This document shows, piece after piece, positions 1 through 6,068 of a DNA stretch of 32,685 nucleotides; within the stretch, counting starts at the first letter, position 1, and each line of letters opens with the position of its first letter. A program made the translations under genes and the position numbers. This stretch comes from Candidatus Gastranaerophilales bacterium. GTDB taxonomy: Bacteria > Cyanobacteriota > Vampirovibrionia > Gastranaerophilales > Gastranaerophilaceae. The DNA is taken from NCBI GenBank assembly GCA_944323995.1, contig CALUUN010000014.1:1-32685 (forward strand), in the 5' to 3' direction. The notes under the pieces were generated by a model. The model had not been told where the DNA came from. It did not search any database and saw nothing but the letters and a program-made list of their open reading frames with translations.

Positions 1-138
1 TGCTCTTTCTTGATAATTCTGCACAAGTGTCGGGATAGTCAATGCCGCAACTATTCCAATAATCGCAAGAGTTATCAACACTTCAGCGAGCGTAAAACCT
101 CTAGACGTGTTTGCGGAATAAACAAAATTCTTTTTCAT
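1..138 (-). CDS. Type IV pilin-like prepilin, N-terminal part only
   Basis: The reverse strand from 138 reads an open 46-codon segment that runs off the left edge. It encodes a basic leader of 14 residues ending RG, followed by FTLAEVLITL and a hydrophobic helix through TIPTL. This is the class III signal peptide cleaved by prepilin peptidase after Gly, with the conserved Glu at mature position 5. Such proteins are inner-membrane pilins or pseudopilins assembled by type II secretion or type IV pilus systems. An AAAGGA ribosome site lies about 10 bases before the ATG. The gene is divergent from the small regulator genes to its right. Which pilin subtype it is cannot be told because the globular domain is outside the window. 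Confidence 0.9.
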   Translation of the reverse strand, partial: MKKNFVYSANTSRGFTLAEVLITLAIIGIVAALTIPTLVQNYQERA

Positions 139-170
139 GACTTATAATTCCTTTCTATTTAATTATAGTT

Positions 171-176
171 TATAAT
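171..176 (+). promoter_or_regulatory. Candidate -10 box (TATAAT) for the first HTH gene
   Basis: A perfect TATAAT lies here, without a recognisable -35. Transcription from it would start near 183, which argues against the possible TTG start at 176 and for the ATG at 248 of the HTH gene. Confidence 0.3.
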
Positions 177-247
177 TGCTAATAAATCAACAAAATGGTT
201 CTATATATAGAAATAGCTGCAACAATTTTACCATTAAAATTCTATGT

Positions 248-523
248 ATGCAACATGTTAATTCCAAGAAATCAGAACTTATATTCAAGGCGCTTTCTGC
301 GGCTATAAAAGAAGAAAGATTACGTCAGAAAAAATCAATAAGGCTTCTGGCGGACGAATTTGATCTGCAAAAATCTCTCATAAGCCGTTTGGAAAACTGT
401 GTCAATGAGCCCAAACTCATCTCGGTTTGGTCTGTCTGCGAAGCGCTCGGACTCAAACCCTCAGAACTCCTCTCAAGAATTGAAAATGCCCTGCCCGATG
501 AGTTTTCGTTAATTGAAAAATGA
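248..523 (+). CDS. XRE-family helix-turn-helix regulator
   Basis: This 91-residue protein has a Cro/C1-type HTH over most of its length: the run around RLRQKKSIRLLADEFDL, then QKSLISRLENC and PKLISVWSVCEALGLKPSELL is the usual five-helix pattern with a recognition helix at QKSLISRLE. It is expected to bind DNA as a small transcriptional regulator. The frame is open further upstream to a TTG at 176, but a TATAAT box overlaps that codon, so the ATG at 248 is preferred; neither start has a clear Shine-Dalgarno. Its last codons overlap the next HTH gene by 4 bases (ATGA), so the two are translationally coupled and probably work together. The target is unknown. There is no toxin-like partner, so this is not obviously a toxin-antitoxin pair. 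Confidence 0.75.
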   Translation: MQHVNSKKSELIFKALSAAIKEERLRQKKSIRLLADEFDLQKSLISRLENCVNEPKLISVWSVCEALGLKPSELLSRIENALPDEFSLIEK

Positions 524-747
524 AAGGAATTTATATTTTGGACATAAGCAAAGAAATAAAAAAATTACTAATAGATTCAGATATAACTCTCACCGAGTTA
601 GCGCGCAAAATTTCAAACGTCAAAAACAAACACTACACCGTACAGAATTTGTCGCAAAAACTCAAAAACGGTACGGTTAACGCAAAAGAAATTGCGATTA
701 TACTTGATTGTATAGGGTATTCAGTATATTTCGTTCCGAAAAAATAA
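520..747 (+). CDS. Small HTH-like protein, paralogue of the one at 14519
   Basis: This 75-residue protein overlaps the preceding XRE gene by 4 bases. Its pattern of an acidic/basic first helix, SDITLTELARKIS, QNLSQKLKNGT and IAIILDCIGYSVYFVPKK reads as a short lambda-repressor-like fold ending in a beta strand. The protein at 14519-14758 has the same layout (DVTITAFAAYMS, SSLSHKLARGT, LGYDVVFKPRK), so the two are paralogues by eye. DNA binding is inferred from this helix pattern, not shown. No promoter of its own is seen. Its stop codon directly abuts the stop codon of the convergent 46-residue ORF. Confidence 0.7.
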   Translation: MKGIYILDISKEIKKLLIDSDITLTELARKISNVKNKHYTVQNLSQKLKNGTVNAKEIAIILDCIGYSVYFVPKK

Positions 748-888
748 TTATTTATTAACCGTCAAAAATATTTCGGCAAGACGGCCGCCCTTTTTGGAGT
801 CAAAATGTATTTCTTTTTTTGTTTCTTCGGGTTTAAAATCGTCTTTCTGGTAATTAATCAAATACTTCATAAATTCAGGACTGAACAT
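748..888 (-). CDS. Small hypothetical protein, 46 residues
   Basis: The reverse strand holds an ORF from ATG at 888 to TAA at 748-750, preceded by AGGAG four bases before the ATG. The product is charged and soluble-looking, starts MFSPEFMKYLINYQKDDF, carries an EETKKEIHFD stretch and ends AEIFLTVNK. No signal peptide, membrane segment or Cys is present, and I do not recognise a family. Its stop abuts the stop of the HTH gene coming the other way. The good ribosome site and clean length make it a likely real gene below the usual length cutoff, but this is inference. Confidence 0.55.
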   Translation of the reverse strand: MFSPEFMKYLINYQKDDFKPEETKKEIHFDSKKGGRLAEIFLTVNK

Positions 889-996
889 AATACTCCTTGC
901 ACACATAAATAAACTACACATATATATAAAAACATAATTATTTTAATTCTTGCCTGATTTTAATAAAATATTTACATTTTTATTAATATATTTTAA

Positions 997-1005
997 TGAT
1001 ATAAT
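997..1005 (+). promoter_or_regulatory. Extended -10 promoter of the serine dehydratase operon
   Basis: TGATATAAT is a full extended -10 (TGn plus perfect TATAAT). No good -35 lies at 16-18 bases. The predicted start near 1012 would leave a leader of only about 10 bases, consisting of the CGGAGAG ribosome site before the ATG at 1022. Confidence 0.6.
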
Positions 1006-1021
1006 AATTCCGGAGAGATAA

Positions 1022-1690
1022 ATGAAACAGACATGTATTTTTGATATTATATCGCCGATAATGATAGGCCCGTCGAGTTCCCACACTGCAGGTGCCGTGA
1101 GATTGGGACTTCTGGCAAAAAATATTTACGGCGAAATTCCTAAAAAAGTTACCTTCAAACTTTACAATTCTTATGCCCAAACCGGTAAAGGCCACGGTAC
1201 TGAAAAAGGGCTGCTTGCGGGAGTCCTGGGGCTTGCTGTTGATGACAGAAGAATAAAAAATATTTTTGATGACGAAGTTTCCAAAAACATCAAGTACAAA
1301 TTTGAATATTATGAGGATTTCAAAAAACATCCCAATTCGGTTGATTTTGTTTTTGAAAACGGCAGAACAATGGATATTTACGGAGAATCCGTCGGTGCCG
1401 GTGAAGTATGTGTGCGCACAATTGACGGGTTTTCGGTCAAACTTACCGGAAAATATAACACGCTGATGATTGTGTACGAAGATATTCCGGGAATGATTTC
1501 GCAAGTTACGGCGCTTATTCAGGCTAAAAATATTAATATCGCCTCGCTCCACTGCGACAGATATGCAAAAGGCGAAGAAGCCTCAATGTGTATTTGCATT
1601 GACGGAGATCTCGACAACGACGTGATTGACGCCGTTAAAAAAATGGATAAAGTTTATTTTGTAAGTTACATAAAAAAATTGGAAGAATAA
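1022..1690 (+). CDS. sdaAB: L-serine dehydratase, beta subunit
   Basis: This is the small chain of the iron-sulphur L-serine ammonia-lyase, which turns L-serine into pyruvate and ammonia in the cytoplasm. The N-terminus carries the family motif IGPSSSHTAGAVRLG (residues 15-29), and the stretch around SYAQTGKGHGTEKG is also typical. The last 75 residues (from TLMIVYEDIPGMISQV to the end) form an ACT domain, usually an amino-acid sensing or dimerisation module. At 222 residues it matches the two-chain Firmicutes-type enzyme. CGGAGAG precedes the ATG. The stop is immediately followed by the ATG of the alpha subunit, so the two form one translationally coupled operon. Confidence 0.95.
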   Translation: MKQTCIFDIISPIMIGPSSSHTAGAVRLGLLAKNIYGEIPKKVTFKLYNSYAQTGKGHGTEKGLLAGVLGLAVDDRRIKNIFDDEVSKNIKYKFEYYEDFKKHPNSVDFVFENGRTMDIYGESVGAGEVCVRTIDGFSVKLTGKYNTLMIVYEDIPGMISQVTALIQAKNINIASLHCDRYAKGEEASMCICIDGDLDNDVIDAVKKMDKVYFVSYIKKLEE

Positions 1691-2572
1691 ATGGAAACAA
1701 AAGGTATAAATACGTTTGAACAGCTTCTTGAAACCTGCAATGCACGCGGAAAACGCGTCTGGCAGATTGCACAGGCTTATGAATCCGAATGGTGCGAGGT
1801 TCCTGTTAACAAAGTCAGAAAATGTGCCATGGAAAGTTTGAAAGCTATGAAAGAGGCCATTCAAACCGGTCTGAATTCAACAGAGCTTTCAATGAGCGGA
1901 ATGTGCGGAAATGATTGCAGCAAACTTCAAAAACGATTTGCCGAACGTCCGGCGCTTTTCGGCAAAACGTTTGAAAAGATTTTGACTTACGCGCTTGCAA
2001 CAAGCGAAGAAAACATAAGAATGGGAAAAATTGTAGCCTGTCCGACTGCAGGTTCCTGCGGAATTGTTCCATCGGTTATTATTGCTGTTGCCGAAGCCTT
2101 TGATATTTCGGAAGAAAGGCAGGTCAATGCTTTGATAACTGCAGGCGAAATCGGAAGAATAATTTCCGCAAAAGTTTCTCTTGCAGGTGCTGTTGCCGGT
2201 TGTCAGGCTGAATGCGGTGCCGCTGCCGCAATGGCTGCAGGTGCTGCAACCCAGCTTCTTGGCGGCCCGCCAAAACAGGTTTTGAATGCAGTGGCGCTCG
2301 CTTTGAAAAATATTCTCGGTTTAACCTGCGATCCGGTGTGCGGACTTGTTGAAGTGCCGTGCGTGAAACGTAACCCGTTTATGGCTGTTATTGCCGTGAC
2401 TGCGTGTGAACTCGCTCTTTCAGGCGTTGAATCAAAAATCCCCGTTGATGAAGTCGTTGACGCTATGGATCAAACAGGTCAGCTTATGTCGCCCGCTTTG
2501 AAAGAAAGTTCGCTCGGCGGGCTTGCACGTACCAAAACAGCGCTTGAGCTGCAAAAAAGATTGTTTTCTTAA
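1691..2572 (+). CDS. sdaAA: L-serine dehydratase, iron-sulphur alpha subunit
   Basis: This is the catalytic chain (293 residues) of the oxygen-sensitive [4Fe-4S] L-serine dehydratase. Visible motifs are ACPTAGSCGIVPS (116-128), AGCQAECGAAAAM (169-181) and CDPVCGLVEVPCVKRN (213-228). By family knowledge Cys171, Cys213 and Cys224 are the likely cluster ligands, with the fourth site open to substrate. It starts on the base after the sdaAB stop (TAAATG). Serine breakdown to pyruvate and ammonia fits a fermentative, amino-acid-using gut anaerobe. No clear terminator follows; an AT-rich 100-base gap separates it from the next small gene. Confidence 0.96.
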   Translation: METKGINTFEQLLETCNARGKRVWQIAQAYESEWCEVPVNKVRKCAMESLKAMKEAIQTGLNSTELSMSGMCGNDCSKLQKRFAERPALFGKTFEKILTYALATSEENIRMGKIVACPTAGSCGIVPSVIIAVAEAFDISEERQVNALITAGEIGRIISAKVSLAGAVAGCQAECGAAAAMAAGAATQLLGGPPKQVLNAVALALKNILGLTCDPVCGLVEVPCVKRNPFMAVIAVTACELALSGVESKIPVDEVVDAMDQTGQLMSPALKESSLGGLARTKTALELQKRLFS

Positions 2573-2675
2573 TATTGAATATGTAACAAATTGTAAACAT
2601 TCATGGAAATTCGGGCAATTCGCTATTAAATAAATACTTTATATATATAAGGTATATTAGCGAGGAGTATAAACC

Positions 2676-2873
2676 ATGAGTAACAACAGTATTGATGCAA
2701 TAAAAGGAGTCGGATACGATTATACGGCGGCAAAGGCTGATTTTACGGACGAAAAGAAGATTAAACAGACGTCGATTTTTACGACAAATCAGGTAGCTTT
2801 TGCTCCGCAGGGCGGTATCGGCCAGCTTCTTAACGGATCACAGCAGTCTTCTCAGGCAGCGTTTTCCGCCTAA
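2676..2873 (+). CDS. Hypothetical protein, 65 residues
   Basis: This short ORF has an excellent GAGGAG ribosome site 10 bases before ATG and a strong intrinsic terminator 32 bases after its stop, so it looks like a well-expressed single gene. The protein is polar, with a charged middle (KADFTDEKKIKQT) and a C-terminus rich in Gln, Ser, Gly and Ala (GGIGQLLNGSQQSSQAAFSA). There is no signal peptide or membrane helix. I recognise no family. The upstream gap 2573-2675 contains several TATA-like runs (near 2640-2658) but no confident -35/-10 pair. Confidence 0.7.
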   Translation: MSNNSIDAIKGVGYDYTAAKADFTDEKKIKQTSIFTTNQVAFAPQGGIGQLLNGSQQSSQAAFSA

Positions 2874-2904
2874 ATTTACAAATTGTTTTGTTTGATATAA
2901 AATT

Positions 2905-2926
2905 GTCCCTGAAAAGGGACTTTTTT
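2905..2926 (+). terminator. Rho-independent terminator just before coaX
   Basis: GTCCCT-GAAA-AGGGAC is a perfect 6-bp stem with a GNRA tetraloop, followed by six T. It ends the 65-residue gene. The T run stops only three bases before the coaX ATG, and the 3' arm contains AGGGA, the only Shine-Dalgarno-like sequence for coaX. Confidence 0.85.
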
Positions 2927-2929
2927 ATT

Positions 2930-3709
2930 ATGTTATTAACATCTGATATCGGAAATACAAATATTACCCTCGGACTTTTTGATAACGAAGCGCTGGTTGA
3001 AGAATACAGACTCGCATCAGACAAAGATTTGTCGCTTGAAGAATACGAGGTGCTTTTAAAATCGCTTTTTAAAGATTTTAAAATAGACGGATGTATAATA
3101 GGTTCAGTTGTTGAAGAATTGAATAATAAATTTTCAAGTGCGGTGAAAAACGTGTTTAATATTGAACCCGTTTTTCTTACAAACAAAATCAATACCGGCG
3201 TAAAAATAAAAACGGATTTTCCGGACGAAGTCGGCGCAGACAGGATTGCAAACGCCGCAGGCGCGTATATTCTCTATAAAAAACCTACAATCGTGGTTGA
3301 TTTCGGCACCGCAACAACTTTTGACATTATAAACGCAGAGGGAGAATTCATCGGAGGAATGATTGCTCCGGGTATAAATTTGCAGATGAAAGTTTTGAAT
3401 AAATTTACCTCAAAGCTCCCGAGAATTGATGTGGCTATTTCATCAAAAGCTATAGGACACAACACTACCGATGCAATTCTATCGGGTGTAATTCGCGGTA
3501 CCGCCTGCATGATTGACGGTCTTGTTCAGCAGTGCGAAAAAGAATTGGGTCAAAAAGCAGTTCTTGTCGCTACAGGCGGATATTCGGGACTTATTGCAAA
3601 TTATATGAAAAGGCCGTTTGATTTTATTAATCCGACGCTTACCCTTGAGGGCTTAAGACACCTTTATAACCTAAATGTTGTAAGTGAATTGCAAAAAGTT
3701 ACCCATTAG
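2930..3709 (+). CDS. coaX: Type III pantothenate kinase
   Basis: CoaX phosphorylates pantothenate with ATP, the first step of coenzyme A synthesis. The 259-residue protein starts MLLTSDIGNTNITLGLF, with the phosphate-binding DIGNTN motif at residues 6-11, then DRIANAAGAYILY, VVDFGTATTFDII and GGMIAPGINLQMKVL, all hallmark segments of the ASKHA-fold type III enzyme. The frame is open upstream to a TTG at 2888, but that extension crosses a terminator hairpin, and the family begins at this ATG. Its 3' end overlaps the convergent rex gene by 39 bases. Confidence 0.95.
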   Translation: MLLTSDIGNTNITLGLFDNEALVEEYRLASDKDLSLEEYEVLLKSLFKDFKIDGCIIGSVVEELNNKFSSAVKNVFNIEPVFLTNKINTGVKIKTDFPDEVGADRIANAAGAYILYKKPTIVVDFGTATTFDIINAEGEFIGGMIAPGINLQMKVLNKFTSKLPRIDVAISSKAIGHNTTDAILSGVIRGTACMIDGLVQQCEKELGQKAVLVATGGYSGLIANYMKRPFDFINPTLTLEGLRHLYNLNVVSELQKVTH

Positions 3710-4288
3710 ATTTTCGTTCCAGACCTGAACGTCTTTTGGTACGCTGAGTACGGTCGGTGTAAAATTCCAGATGTATTTTATGTTTGCGGAAACAAGAAAG
3801 TCTGCGGTTTTTTGAGCGTATTTTCCCGGAACTGTTAAGATTGCAATATCAACGTTGTTTTTGCGTGCAAGATTCGGAAGTTTGTTTACGTCAAGAATAA
3901 GCAGTTTGCCGTTTACGGTTGAGCCGATTTTTTTGCGGTCATTGTCAAAAAGCGCAATTATGTTCAGTCCGTAATTCGTGAAGTTGTCGTATTTCGCAAG
4001 CGCCATACCAAGGTTTCCCGCTCCTACTATGAATGCCTTTTTCGTCTTTGAAAATCCTAAAGTCTTTTCTATTGAGGTTTTTAGTTCTTCTACAATATAT
4101 CCTATTCTGGATTTGCCGGAATTGTTTAAAATGCTTATATCTTTTCTAACCTGCGAATCGTCAATGTTTAAAAGCGATGCAATCTGTCCGCTTGAAATAT
4201 AGGTTTCGCCGCTGTTTAAATAATCCTGTAAAATGCAGTGGTAAAGCGTTAAACGATTTATAACTTTGTCCGAAATTTTCTTGTCCAT
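3671..4288 (-). CDS. rex: Redox-sensing transcriptional repressor Rex
   Basis: Rex senses the NADH/NAD+ ratio and represses fermentation and respiration genes when NADH is low. The 205-residue protein has an N-terminal winged helix (YISSGQIASLLNIDDSQVRKDI) and a Rossmann fold beginning KAFIVGAGNLGMALAKY, with the dinucleotide-binding GxGxxG. Length is normal for the family. A GTG at 4315 would add nine residues, but it lies upstream of a TATAAT box and inside a hairpin, so ATG 4288 is chosen. There is no Shine-Dalgarno; the -10 box ends six bases before the ATG, suggesting a leaderless mRNA. The last 39 bases overlap coaX on the other strand. Confidence 0.95.
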   Translation of the reverse strand: MDKKISDKVINRLTLYHCILQDYLNSGETYISSGQIASLLNIDDSQVRKDISILNNSGKSRIGYIVEELKTSIEKTLGFSKTKKAFIVGAGNLGMALAKYDNFTNYGLNIIALFDNDRKKIGSTVNGKLLILDVNKLPNLARKNNVDIAILTVPGKYAQKTADFLVSANIKYIWNFTPTVLSVPKDVQVWNENLMGNFLQFTYNI

Positions 4289-4294
4289 AGTTTT

Positions 4295-4303
4295 ATTATA
4301 ACA
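4295..4303 (-). promoter_or_regulatory. Extended -10 promoter of rex
   Basis: On the minus strand TGTTATAAT (TGn plus perfect TATAAT) ends six bases before the rex ATG. No -35 match is seen, as often with extended -10 promoters. The start site should fall at or next to the A of ATG. Confidence 0.65.
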
Positions 4304-4306
4304 CGG

Positions 4307-4336
4307 AAAAAACACGAGGACTTAATATCCTCGTGT
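4307..4336 (-). terminator. Rho-independent terminator, minus strand, upstream of rex
   Basis: ACACGAGGA (4312-4320) and TCCTCGTGT (4328-4336) form a perfect 9-bp stem with a 7-base loop. On the minus strand the stem runs into a T tract (A run at 4307-4312 on plus). On the plus strand no T tract follows. It therefore ends leftward transcription arriving from the right and insulates the rex promoter. The nearest minus-strand gene to the right is the prepilin at 5194-5934. Confidence 0.75.
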
Positions 4337-4369
4337 ATACTTAAAAATTTTGGCGGAGGCATTTTTATC

Positions 4370-4398
4370 TTGACAAAATGTCGTAAATTTGATACACT
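4370..4398 (+). promoter_or_regulatory. Sigma70-type promoter of the toxin-antitoxin operon
   Basis: A perfect TTGACA (4370-4375), a 17-base spacer and TACACT (4393-4398) lie just before the toxin gene; the ATG at 4411 follows an AGGA ribosome site. This is the only perfect -35 noticed in the window. Confidence 0.8.
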
Positions 4399-4410
4399 AT
4401 ATACAGGAAC

Positions 4411-4749
4411 ATGCCAAAAGAGATTGAATACTATACAACTGCAGACAATAAGTGCCCGTATCTTGAATGGTTTAATACTTTATCAAGAGATTTTCAGTCT
4501 AAAGTAATTAAAAGGGTAAATAGGCTTGAAGACGGATTATACGGTGATTGTAAACGTTTGTCCGGCAGCAAACTCAGTGAATTGCGGCTCAATTTTGGCA
4601 AAGGATATCGTATTTATTTCAAAGATTTGAACAATGTAATTATTCTTATTGTTGCCGGCAGCGATAAATCAGAGCAAAAACGAACAATAAAGCAAGCCGG
4701 CGAATACCTCGAAGACTATTTAAACAGGAGTAGAACCAATGACAATTAA
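4411..4749 (+). CDS. RelE/ParE-superfamily toxin (HI1419/TIGR02683 type)
   Basis: This 112-residue protein matches the 'addiction module killer' family: IEYYTTADNKCPYLEWFNTL at the start, VNRLEDGLYGDCKRL, then SELRLNFGKGYRIYF and an end region AGSDKSEQKRTIKQAGEYL. The family is related to HigB/RelE endoribonuclease toxins and is thought to act on translation. It is first in a two-gene operon with its antitoxin, the reverse of the classical antitoxin-first order, as is usual for this family. The antitoxin ATG lies inside its 3' end (11-base overlap). It has its own consensus promoter, so it is likely intact and active; no truncation is visible. Confidence 0.9.
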   Translation: MPKEIEYYTTADNKCPYLEWFNTLSRDFQSKVIKRVNRLEDGLYGDCKRLSGSKLSELRLNFGKGYRIYFKDLNNVIILIVAGSDKSEQKRTIKQAGEYLEDYLNRSRTNDN

Positions 4750-5044
4750 ACATAACGACTTTGTTAACGAATGGCTTCAGAATAAAGACAACCAGAATGT
4801 ATACTTGCGCGACAGTCTTCTTGAATTTTCCGAAGACGGCGACTATACGGAATTTTTCCGCTCTTTAGAACAGGTTATTAAAGCACGTACTACAGTAAAA
4901 CAATTTGCTGAATCAATAGGGATGCAAAGAACCAGCCTTGTTGACTTACTGCATGGTAGAAGTAAAGCCCCGACAATTGCTACAATTAATAAAATCCTTG
5001 ACGGACTGGGTTACGAGATAAAAATACAGGAAAAATCAGCTTAA
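4739..5044 (+). CDS. HTH antitoxin (HI1420/TIGR02684 type)
   Basis: This 101-residue protein pairs with the preceding toxin. The N-terminal half (WLQNKDNQNVYLRDSLLEF and EDGDYTEFFRSLEQVIKAR) is the toxin-binding, segment-swapped part typical of the family. The C-terminal half is an HTH: TTVKQFAESIGMQRTSLVDLL then RSKAPTIATINKILDGLGYEI. GGAG lies about 10 bases before the ATG inside the toxin gene, and the 11-base overlap links their translation. It is expected to neutralise the toxin and repress the promoter at 4370-4398. A terminator follows about 95 bases downstream. Confidence 0.9.
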   Translation: MTIKHNDFVNEWLQNKDNQNVYLRDSLLEFSEDGDYTEFFRSLEQVIKARTTVKQFAESIGMQRTSLVDLLHGRSKAPTIATINKILDGLGYEIKIQEKSA

Positions 5045-5139
5045 CTCTCCTGCATGAGTTTTGTAACAGTCAGATTGGCAGTAAAAGTCCTGAAATAAAT
5101 AATTTTAAGCTCAAAAAACAAATTGCATAGTATGTGAAG

Positions 5140-5166
5140 CGGCGGAAGTTATCTTCCGCCGTTTTT
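5140..5166 (+). terminator. Rho-independent terminator of the toxin-antitoxin operon
   Basis: CGGCGGAAG-TTAT-CTTCCGCCG is a perfect 9-bp GC-rich stem followed by five T on the plus strand. On the minus strand no T run follows, so it should not stop the convergent prepilin transcript. Confidence 0.9.
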
Positions 5167-5193
5167 GGGGTTTGCATTGAAAGTTTTAACGGA

Positions 5194-5934
5194 TTATCTT
5201 CCGAATAATACCGCTCTTGCCGCATCAGATGCGGGTTCTACAGTCTGGCCGTAGAAGTATACCGGAAAGATATCGTTTACACCGGTTGATTCAACTATAC
5301 AAGCGCCGTTTGATTCATCATCGCCTGTTCCGCCTTCTTTACCTTTGGTACATACTGTTTGCGTGTTTGGATTAGTTGCACCGTTTACGTCAATAAAGCC
5401 TACGCAGGTGTCGTTTTTGGCCGAGCAGTTTGATGCTGCGGGGTTAAATGCAAACGCTGTTCCGTCAGCAAATGAAAATATTGCCCAGTCGTCAAGCTCT
5501 GATGCCTGAACAGTCTTATCCAGCGTTAATTCTTCATCTGCCGCTGTACATTCATCAGCAGGTGTGCCGGCACCTGTGCATTTTACTTCCGAATAGTACT
5601 TAATACCGTCCGTCGGCAATGTGTAGCTGTCTGTGATGTTTGTTGCTGAGTTTAATCTTTTGGTTAAAATGTACGCCATTGTTTTGTTTTCGGTTCCGTC
5701 TACATCTGCACCTGTTTTTGTGTCTGCGGCAAGTGCAGTAAAGTCATAATCTTCAAGTGCAATGTTCATCAACGCTGCCTGATTTAATGTGGACAATGCT
5801 TTTTTGTAAGCGGTCTTAAATTGCGCGCCGTTTGTGTTTGAAATCAATGTAGGTATGGTCATTGCGGCAACTACGCCGATAATACCCAGTGTAATCAGTA
5901 CTTCTGCAAGAGTAAATGCGTTTTTTCTCATCAT
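5194..5934 (-). CDS. Type IV pilin-like prepilin, cysteine-containing
   Basis: The 246-residue protein begins with a short basic leader, then FTLAEVLITLGIIGVVAAMTIPTL, the N-terminal helix of type IV pilins and type II secretion pseudopilins. The residue before the cleavage point is Ala (KNA/FTL) rather than the usual Gly. The globular part has six Cys after the helix (around VKCTG, DECTA, NCSAK, DTCVG, TVCTK, GACIV), suggesting three disulphides, and a FIDVNGATNPN segment of a kind common in gut-bacterial prepilins. GAAAGGTG precedes two tandem ATG codons (5934 and 5931). It stands alone, without pilus assembly genes next to it. A minor pilin or secretion pseudopilin role is inferred. Confidence 0.88.
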   Translation of the reverse strand: MMRKNAFTLAEVLITLGIIGVVAAMTIPTLISNTNGAQFKTAYKKALSTLNQAALMNIALEDYDFTALAADTKTGADVDGTENKTMAYILTKRLNSATNITDSYTLPTDGIKYYSEVKCTGAGTPADECTAADEELTLDKTVQASELDDWAIFSFADGTAFAFNPAASNCSAKNDTCVGFIDVNGATNPNTQTVCTKGKEGGTGDDESNGACIVESTGVNDIFPVYFYGQTVEPASDAARAVLFGR

Positions 5935-5975
5935 ATCGTTTCACCTTTCTTTTAGCCCAAATCTGCACCCCAAAA

Positions 5976-6000
5976 TCGGGTATAAATTTTTTATACCCGA
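5976..6000 (-). terminator. Perfect 11-bp inverted repeat, possible minus-strand terminator
   Basis: TCGGGTATAAA and its exact complement are separated by three bases. On the minus strand the stem is followed by four T, about 70 bases after the end of the pdxJ/zinc-protein operon, so it may terminate that operon. It also lies in the upstream region of the prepilin gene (start 5934) and could instead be an operator or leader hairpin. Confidence 0.45.
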
Positions 6001-6068
6001 TAACTAATTCTTTATAACTATATGTAAAGAAAAATTAATACTTAAGAATTAGTTTTATCTAATTCTAA

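Noticed and set aside
983-1552. Long minus-strand frame opposite sdaAB
   Set aside because: It is the antisense shadow of a clearly conserved gene and has no family features or ribosome site.
2888-2929. TTG-initiated N-terminal extension of coaX
   Set aside because: It would be translated through a perfect terminator hairpin, and CoaX proteins begin at the ATG at 2930.
3671-4410. Rex operator (TTGTGA-N6-TTCACAA type) near rex
   Set aside because: No such palindrome was found by eye in the rex upstream region; the 9-bp hairpin there is a terminator in structure and sequence.
6045-6066. AT-rich hairpin AGAATTAG/CTAATTCT just after the small CxxC gene
   Set aside because: The stem is weak (two G-C pairs) and the T run on the minus strand is more than ten bases away; not convincing as a terminator.
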